From: Pedobacter paludis
Lineage (GTDB): Bacteria; Bacteroidota; Bacteroidia; Sphingobacteriales; Sphingobacteriaceae
Assembly: GCF_003173575.1 (NCBI RefSeq)
Contig: NZ_QGNY01000004.1
Coordinates: 124,001 to 188,000, forward strand
DNA length: 64,000 nt
Direction of reading: 5' to 3'
The notes under the pieces: model-generated
Told to the model about the DNA's origin: nothing
The model's input: the letters and a program-made list of their open reading frames with translations, nothing else
The model's database searches: none
Position numbers and translations under genes: made by a program
In this document: positions 60,025 to 64,000 of the stretch, piece after piece
Position numbering within the stretch: the stretch's first letter is position 1
How the letters are laid out: every line of letters begins with the position of its first letter

Positions 60025-61221
60025 TTAATTTACATACCATTTATGCTGATCAACTCTTGTAATTTCCGAAGTTCCGATTTGATTTAGAAATCGTTTTGCG
60101 CTTACTAAAGTTTTACTTTCACGCTCATCAAAATTATCAGCATCGGGATTTAGACTATTTATTCTAACCATTCCCGCGGCCTGAATAAACTCGCCATCGC
60201 CCATATAAATGGCGGTATGCGTTACTTTTCCACCAGTTATGCCACGTAGCTTAGCGGCAACAAAAAATAATAAATCACCAGCCTTTAAATTTTTTAGGCA
60301 TTTCGAAATACTGATGGAATCATTTTCCAGAACATCAACATCTGCTCCAACCAAAGCTTGTTGAGAAGCATCTCGGGGAATTACAATTCCATTCAAAAAA
60401 TAACTTGTTTTGGTAAATCCACTACAATCTACACCCTTTATAGATGTTCCGCCCCATAAATAAGGTACGCCTATTAATGTTTTGGCTGTTTTTAAAATGT
60501 CATCTGCATTTGGATTAGGCACCTTAAGCCAATCAGCAAATACCTTAGCTTCTGTTTTTTTAACAAAACCTATTCGTTTATCAGGAAAAAGAACTTTGTA
60601 ATAGCTTTTATCTTCTCCAGTTAATTCTAAAATATTTCCCTTTACCAAATCAGATACCCTTAATGAGGCTTCATCAGCACTGCCTAAAGCATGCCCAAAA
60701 TCTTCAGTAAAGATTATTCTTTTGGCATTTTTCCAGGTTTCGAAATCTTGCTTATTAAAAAGACTTACTGCTGTACCATCTGTCCAGGATAAATAACCAT
60801 CAGGCGTTCTAACCAAATAATAACCACCTTGTTTTTTCAGCACCTCAACCGGAGTACCCAAAATCATCTGCGTCATCATTTCTGCAGAATTTTGAGGCAT
60901 AGCCCTATTGTTGCAAACCGATAAATTTGCCAAGCCATATTCCATTTGATTTAATGATTTAGCTGGCAACTGAACGTTTACTTTAATACCCTTTAAATCA
61001 TTAACCTGCTTAATCCACTCATTTAAAGCAGTTTCTGATGTACTTTCACTTATAACCGTATCTCCCTTAAATTGGATATTAAAATAGATAGACCGTTTAT
61101 CTGGCGCATATTCTTTTTGAATCTGTTTAGAAATTTGCTTAAATGCGGTTGTATCAACCTGTGCCCTTAAACAGAAAGACATCAACAAAATACTAAATAG
61201 AGTTGTGGTTTTTTTCATCAT
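60025..61221 (-). CDS. Secreted NlpC/P60 family cysteine peptidase with SH3-like domains
   Basis: 398 residues with a signal peptide (~1-20, LRAQ). SH3-like stretches lie at ~115-240, and the catalytic domain has GVPYLWGGTSIKGVDCSGFTKTSYF in parts, with nucleophile Cys in GVDCSGF, then VTHTAIYMGDGEFIQAAG with the His. Same plan as the partial gene at 1-758, but secreted. Predicted to cut peptide stems of peptidoglycan in the periplasm. It is convergent with the SDR gene. Confidence 0.93.
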   Translation of the reverse strand: MMKKTTTLFSILLMSFCLRAQVDTTAFKQISKQIQKEYAPDKRSIYFNIQFKGDTVISESTSETALNEWIKQVNDLKGIKVNVQLPAKSLNQMEYGLANLSVCNNRAMPQNSAEMMTQMILGTPVEVLKKQGGYYLVRTPDGYLSWTDGTAVSLFNKQDFETWKNAKRIIFTEDFGHALGSADEASLRVSDLVKGNILELTGEDKSYYKVLFPDKRIGFVKKTEAKVFADWLKVPNPNADDILKTAKTLIGVPYLWGGTSIKGVDCSGFTKTSYFLNGIVIPRDASQQALVGADVDVLENDSISISKCLKNLKAGDLLFFVAAKLRGITGGKVTHTAIYMGDGEFIQAAGMVRINSLNPDADNFDERESKTLVSAKRFLNQIGTSEITRVDQHKWYVN

Positions 61222-61365
61222 TTTTATTGATGCTGAAATTACTAAATATAGTATTTCTTTAATTTCTTAAGATGTAACTAATTGCTTACCAAATATTTTT
61301 TATGTTAAAACTAAAACACACGAAAATAAATAGTTTCAATTGGCGTTATCCAAGAAAACCATCCC

Positions 61366-62055
61366 ATGCATCGCTTTATTTTTACCGCAATTCTTCTTCT
61401 ATTTTTTGCTCGAATCTCCTATGCGCAAGAATGGACTAATGCCGAAATTAGAAAAGCAAATACTGCTGGATCAGCAAACTATCTTACCGAAGAAGAAAAA
61501 GGTGTAATTCTTTATATGAATTTAATCCGATTAGATGGGCAAAAGTTTTATTACACTTTTCTAGATGATTACATAAATAAATACAATGCAAATGTAAGGC
61601 AGTACAGAAATTATAATGAGCTGAAAATTACCCGTACAAATACTTATTACACTTCATTGCTTAAGCATTTACAGGGCATAAAAAACCTCCCTTTATTTTA
61701 TCCCGATGATAAATTATCCGCTTTAAGTAAAGGGCATGCCGTTGATTTAAACAGAAATAATCTGGAAAGCCACGAAAGCAGCAATGGCGATAAATTTTCA
61801 AAAAGATTGTCTAAGTATTTTCCAAATAAATCTATGAGCGAAAATATTGATTTTGGATATTCTAAAAGTCTGGATATTGTGTGTCATTTATTATTAGACT
61901 GTGGCGTACCCTCACTCGGGCATCGCTTTAATATTATCGATCAAAAATACAAGCTTAATACCGTTGGCGTTAGTATTCAACCGCATCCATCGTATAATTA
62001 TTGCACCGTAATAGATTTTGTTGCGCAACCCATATTTTACACGAGTAATCAGTAA
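61366..62055 (+). CDS. Secreted CAP (SCP/PR1) domain protein
   Basis: 229 residues with a signal peptide (~1-20, SYAQE). CAP/SCP-like core: YFYPDDKLSALSKGHAVDLNRNNLESHES with His, then MSENIDFG and SLGHRFNIIDQKYKLNTVGVSIQ, with the GHR..N and VGV elements typical of the family. Bacterial CAP proteins are extracellular; roles include peptidase-like or lipid-binding functions. No neighbour suggests which. Confidence 0.88.
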   Translation: MHRFIFTAILLLFFARISYAQEWTNAEIRKANTAGSANYLTEEEKGVILYMNLIRLDGQKFYYTFLDDYINKYNANVRQYRNYNELKITRTNTYYTSLLKHLQGIKNLPLFYPDDKLSALSKGHAVDLNRNNLESHESSNGDKFSKRLSKYFPNKSMSENIDFGYSKSLDIVCHLLLDCGVPSLGHRFNIIDQKYKLNTVGVSIQPHPSYNYCTVIDFVAQPIFYTSNQ

Positions 62056-62094
62056 AAATTCTTAAATTTAGTTTATCGAAGTTTTAAACTCGAT

Positions 62095-62130
62095 ATCAAT
62101 AATATCTATGCAATAATAGATATTAACAGT
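62095..62130 (+). promoter_or_regulatory. OxyR-like operator candidate upstream of catalase
   Basis: Two ATAGnTnnnAnCTAT-like half sites face each other: 62095-62109 and 62116-62130 each agree with the consensus at 8 of 10 defined positions, separated by 6 bp in place of the usual 7. The inner part, TAATATCTAT / ATAGATATTA (62100-62109, 62116-62125), is an exact dyad. It sits 56-91 bp before the catalase ATG. Confidence 0.55.
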
Positions 62131-62185
62131 TTGATATGATCGATTTATAACCTCACATTTATATCGCAAAATAAAAACTTAAACG

Positions 62186-63706
62186 ATGAGCGAAAAGAAA
62201 AAACTAACAACTGCTTCCGGTATTCCGTATGCGAGTAACGAAGATAGCATGACGGTTGGCCCTCGTGGTCCGATCTTGATTCAGGATTTCATTTTACATG
62301 AAAAAATGGCTCATTTTAATCGCGAACGGATTCCTGAACGTGTTGTACATGCCAAAGGATCAGGCGCTTATGGTACTTTTACCGTTACTCACGACATTAC
62401 AAAATATACCAAAGCCAAGCTTTTCTCGGAAATTGGCAAGCAAACCAAAACCTTTTTACGTTTTTCTACTGTTGGTGGCGAAAAGGGCTCGGCAGATAGT
62501 GAACGCGATCCAAGAGGATTTGCGCTAAAGTTTTATACTGAAGACGGAAACTGGGATTTAGTTGGCAACAACACACCCGTGTTTTTTGTTAAAGACCCGA
62601 AAAAATTTGGAGATTTTATCCATACCCAAAAACGCGATCCGCAAACAAATACCAAAAGTCCAACCATGATGTGGGATTTTTGGAGCTTAAATCCAGAAAG
62701 CTTACATCAGGTTTTAATTTTAATGAGCGATAGAGGCACACCATTTTCTTATCGCCATATGGACGGTTTTGGAAGTCATACTTTCTCTTTTTATAATGAT
62801 AAAAACGAGCGTTTTTATGTAAAGTTTCACTTTAAAACCAAACAGGGAATCCAAAACTTTACGAATGATGAAGCTGTAGCCATGAAAGCTCAAGATCCTG
62901 ATCATTCTCAACGCGATTTGTTTGAAGCCATTGAAAGAGGCGAATTCCCAAAATGGACTTTAAAAGTTCAGATTATGCCTTTTGATGATGCAAAAACTTA
63001 TCATATTAACCCATTCGATTTAACCAAAGTTTGGCCACATGGCGATTATCCGCTAATTGAGGTTGGCGAACTGGAATTAAACGAAAATCCAGATAACTAC
63101 TTTGCGCATGTAGAACAGGCTGCCTTTGCTCCCGCTCATGTGGTTGATGGAATTTATTATTCGCCCGATAAAATGTTGCAAGGCAGAATTCTTTCTTACC
63201 CAGATGCACAGCGTTATCGCTTAGGCGGAAATTACGAGCAGATTCCTGTAAATCGTTGCCCATTTATGACGAACAACTATCAACGCGATGGTTTAATGGC
63301 CGTTAACGGAAACGGTGGTTCAAATCCAAATTATTTCCCCAATAGTTTTGATGACATTGAAGTAGATGAAAGCTATAAACAACCCGCTTGGCCCTTAGAA
63401 TCTTTAATGGCCGATCAGTACGATCGAAATGCCGAGGGTGAAAACGATCATTACACACAACCTGGAAATCTTTTCCGCTTGATGGATCCAGAAGCCAAAA
63501 AGAATACAATTGCCAATATTGTTGGGGCCATGGGTGGCATTAATGGCGTTAAAAAAGATGAAATTGTTAACCGTCAGCTTTGTCATTGGTTTAGAGCTGA
63601 TATGAGTTTAGGGTTAGGAATTGCAAAAGGTTTAGACTTAAATTTAGATAAAGCAATAGAAGGAATGGTGCATCCAGATCCCGCACACAAAGCCACAAAC
63701 GAATAA
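62186..63706 (+). CDS. katA: Catalase, monofunctional heme-type, small subunit
   Basis: 506 residues (usual for small-subunit clade 3). It has the active-site His in ERVVHAKGSGAYG (~54-66), Asn in LVGNNTPVFFVKDP and the heme-ligand Tyr in RILSYPDAQRYRLGGNY (~338-354). It converts hydrogen peroxide to water and oxygen. OxyR-type dyad at 62095-62130. Terminator follows. Confidence 0.96.
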   Translation: MSEKKKLTTASGIPYASNEDSMTVGPRGPILIQDFILHEKMAHFNRERIPERVVHAKGSGAYGTFTVTHDITKYTKAKLFSEIGKQTKTFLRFSTVGGEKGSADSERDPRGFALKFYTEDGNWDLVGNNTPVFFVKDPKKFGDFIHTQKRDPQTNTKSPTMMWDFWSLNPESLHQVLILMSDRGTPFSYRHMDGFGSHTFSFYNDKNERFYVKFHFKTKQGIQNFTNDEAVAMKAQDPDHSQRDLFEAIERGEFPKWTLKVQIMPFDDAKTYHINPFDLTKVWPHGDYPLIEVGELELNENPDNYFAHVEQAAFAPAHVVDGIYYSPDKMLQGRILSYPDAQRYRLGGNYEQIPVNRCPFMTNNYQRDGLMAVNGNGGSNPNYFPNSFDDIEVDESYKQPAWPLESLMADQYDRNAEGENDHYTQPGNLFRLMDPEAKKNTIANIVGAMGGINGVKKDEIVNRQLCHWFRADMSLGLGIAKGLDLNLDKAIEGMVHPDPAHKATNE

Positions 63707-63730
63707 AAAATATCCTATTGCTAATAATAC

Positions 63731-63763
63731 GAGCCTTGAAATAAAAAATCAAGGCTCTTTTTT
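63731..63763 (+). terminator. Intrinsic terminator of catalase gene
   Basis: A 9-bp stem, GAGCCTTGA / TCAAGGCTC, with a 9-nt A-rich loop, followed by six T. It starts 25 bp after the catalase stop codon. Confidence 0.9.
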
Positions 63764-63775
63764 GTGTTAAAAAAC

Positions 63776-63783
63776 TACCTTTG
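63776..63783 (+). promoter_or_regulatory. -7 element of the GtrA-family gene
   Basis: TACCTTTG (TAnnTTTG) 22 bp before the ATG at 63806. It lies just after the catalase terminator. Confidence 0.5.
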
Positions 63784-63805
63784 CGCTAAACAATATCATT
63801 TATAC

Positions 63806-64000
63806 ATGCGTCAAGCGATTTTAGCTTTTATCGATTTTTTTTATCCACCGTTTAAAAAGTTTATTTCACAACATAATTTTAGATACTTGGCCACTGGCGG
63901 AAGTGCCGCTGCCTTGGGCATAATTGTATATACCCTAGCTTACAAATATGTTTTTCTTCAAAGTGAAACAGAAATTTTGGGCATGACAATTAAAAGAAAT
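63806..64000 (+). CDS. GtrA family membrane protein, 5' end (cut by window edge)
   Basis: 65 codons are visible and the frame is open at the window end. The sequence reads MRQAILAFIDFFYPPFKKF then FRYLATGGSAAALGIIVYTLAYKYVF, the usual start of GtrA/DPMS-type four-helix flippase-like proteins that move lipid-linked sugars. Its partner glycosyltransferase may lie beyond the window. Start choice follows the -7 box at 63776. Confidence 0.8.
   Translation, partial: MRQAILAFIDFFYPPFKKFISQHNFRYLATGGSAAALGIIVYTLAYKYVFLQSETEILGMTIKRN

Overview
The window is AT-rich, densely coded chromosomal DNA from a Bacteroidota bacterium, most likely Sphingobacteriaceae (Pedobacter-like). The evidence is gliding/T9SS genes (gldA, gldC, gldF, gldG and a CHU_C-type C-terminal sorting domain), many SpII lipoproteins, Bacteroidota-type DUF families (DUF3829, DUF4397, DUF4836-like, DUF3810), near absence of Shine-Dalgarno sequences, and TAnnTTTG-type -7 promoter elements close to start codons. 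No rRNA, tRNA, CRISPR array, prophage or insertion sequence was recognised. The species assignment is inference. Layout: 1-6 kb holds a cut NlpC/P60 hydrolase, a universal stress protein, a serine hydrolase, a ferredoxin divergent from a LuxC-like acyl-CoA reductase, and a large secreted T9SS-type protein. 6-9 kb holds ftsE and the grpE-dnaJ chaperone pair. 9-16 kb holds a lipoprotein, Ppx/GppA, Maf, a Spy-like protein, a tandem Usp protein, a KdsC-like phosphatase, iscX, an ISC-type ferredoxin and a DUF2520 protein. 16-27 kb is a cytochrome c maturation locus (ccmF, ccmE, then ccmD, ccmC, ccmB, all on the minus strand) interrupted by a plus-strand trio of envelope proteins and by glutamate dehydrogenase. 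CcmE is of the Cys-xxx-Tyr type. 27-35 kb holds ogt, a cupin, a lipocalin, gldC, a DEAD-box helicase, pyrC, a YoeB-type toxin-antitoxin pair, a DUF3810 metalloprotease-like protein and miaE. 35-41 kb holds a glycosyltransferase, hscA and a luciferase-like monooxygenase. 41-45 kb is a patch of small accessory genes: two paralogous lipoproteins around a damaged-looking ORF, a DUF1569 protein, a TfoX-like protein and an S1/P1-type nuclease. 45-54 kb is a minus-strand block of dedA, two DUF4397 lipoproteins, dnaN, gldG-gldF, two beta-barrel proteins and gldA. 54-64 kb holds a GDPD lipoprotein, glyS, a ThuA-like protein, an AraC regulator with an SDR target, a second NlpC/P60 protein, a CAP-domain protein, catalase and the start of a GtrA-family gene. 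Functionally the window mixes protein folding, Fe-S assembly (iscX, fdx, hscA scattered over 23 kb), cytochrome c maturation, gliding motility and stress defence. No unmistakably new multi-gene system was seen. The most informative non-coding signals are: a dispersed repeat family whose ends co-vary (CCCG/CGGG versus CCTG/CAGG); a 25-nt-arm inverted-repeat family; a third repeat family that supplies the C-terminus of a protein; a perfect 44-bp palindrome before a usp gene; three 21-22-bp-spaced direct repeats between an AraC gene and its SDR neighbour; an OxyR-like dyad before catalase; and a 118-bp tandem duplication that begins at a start codon.
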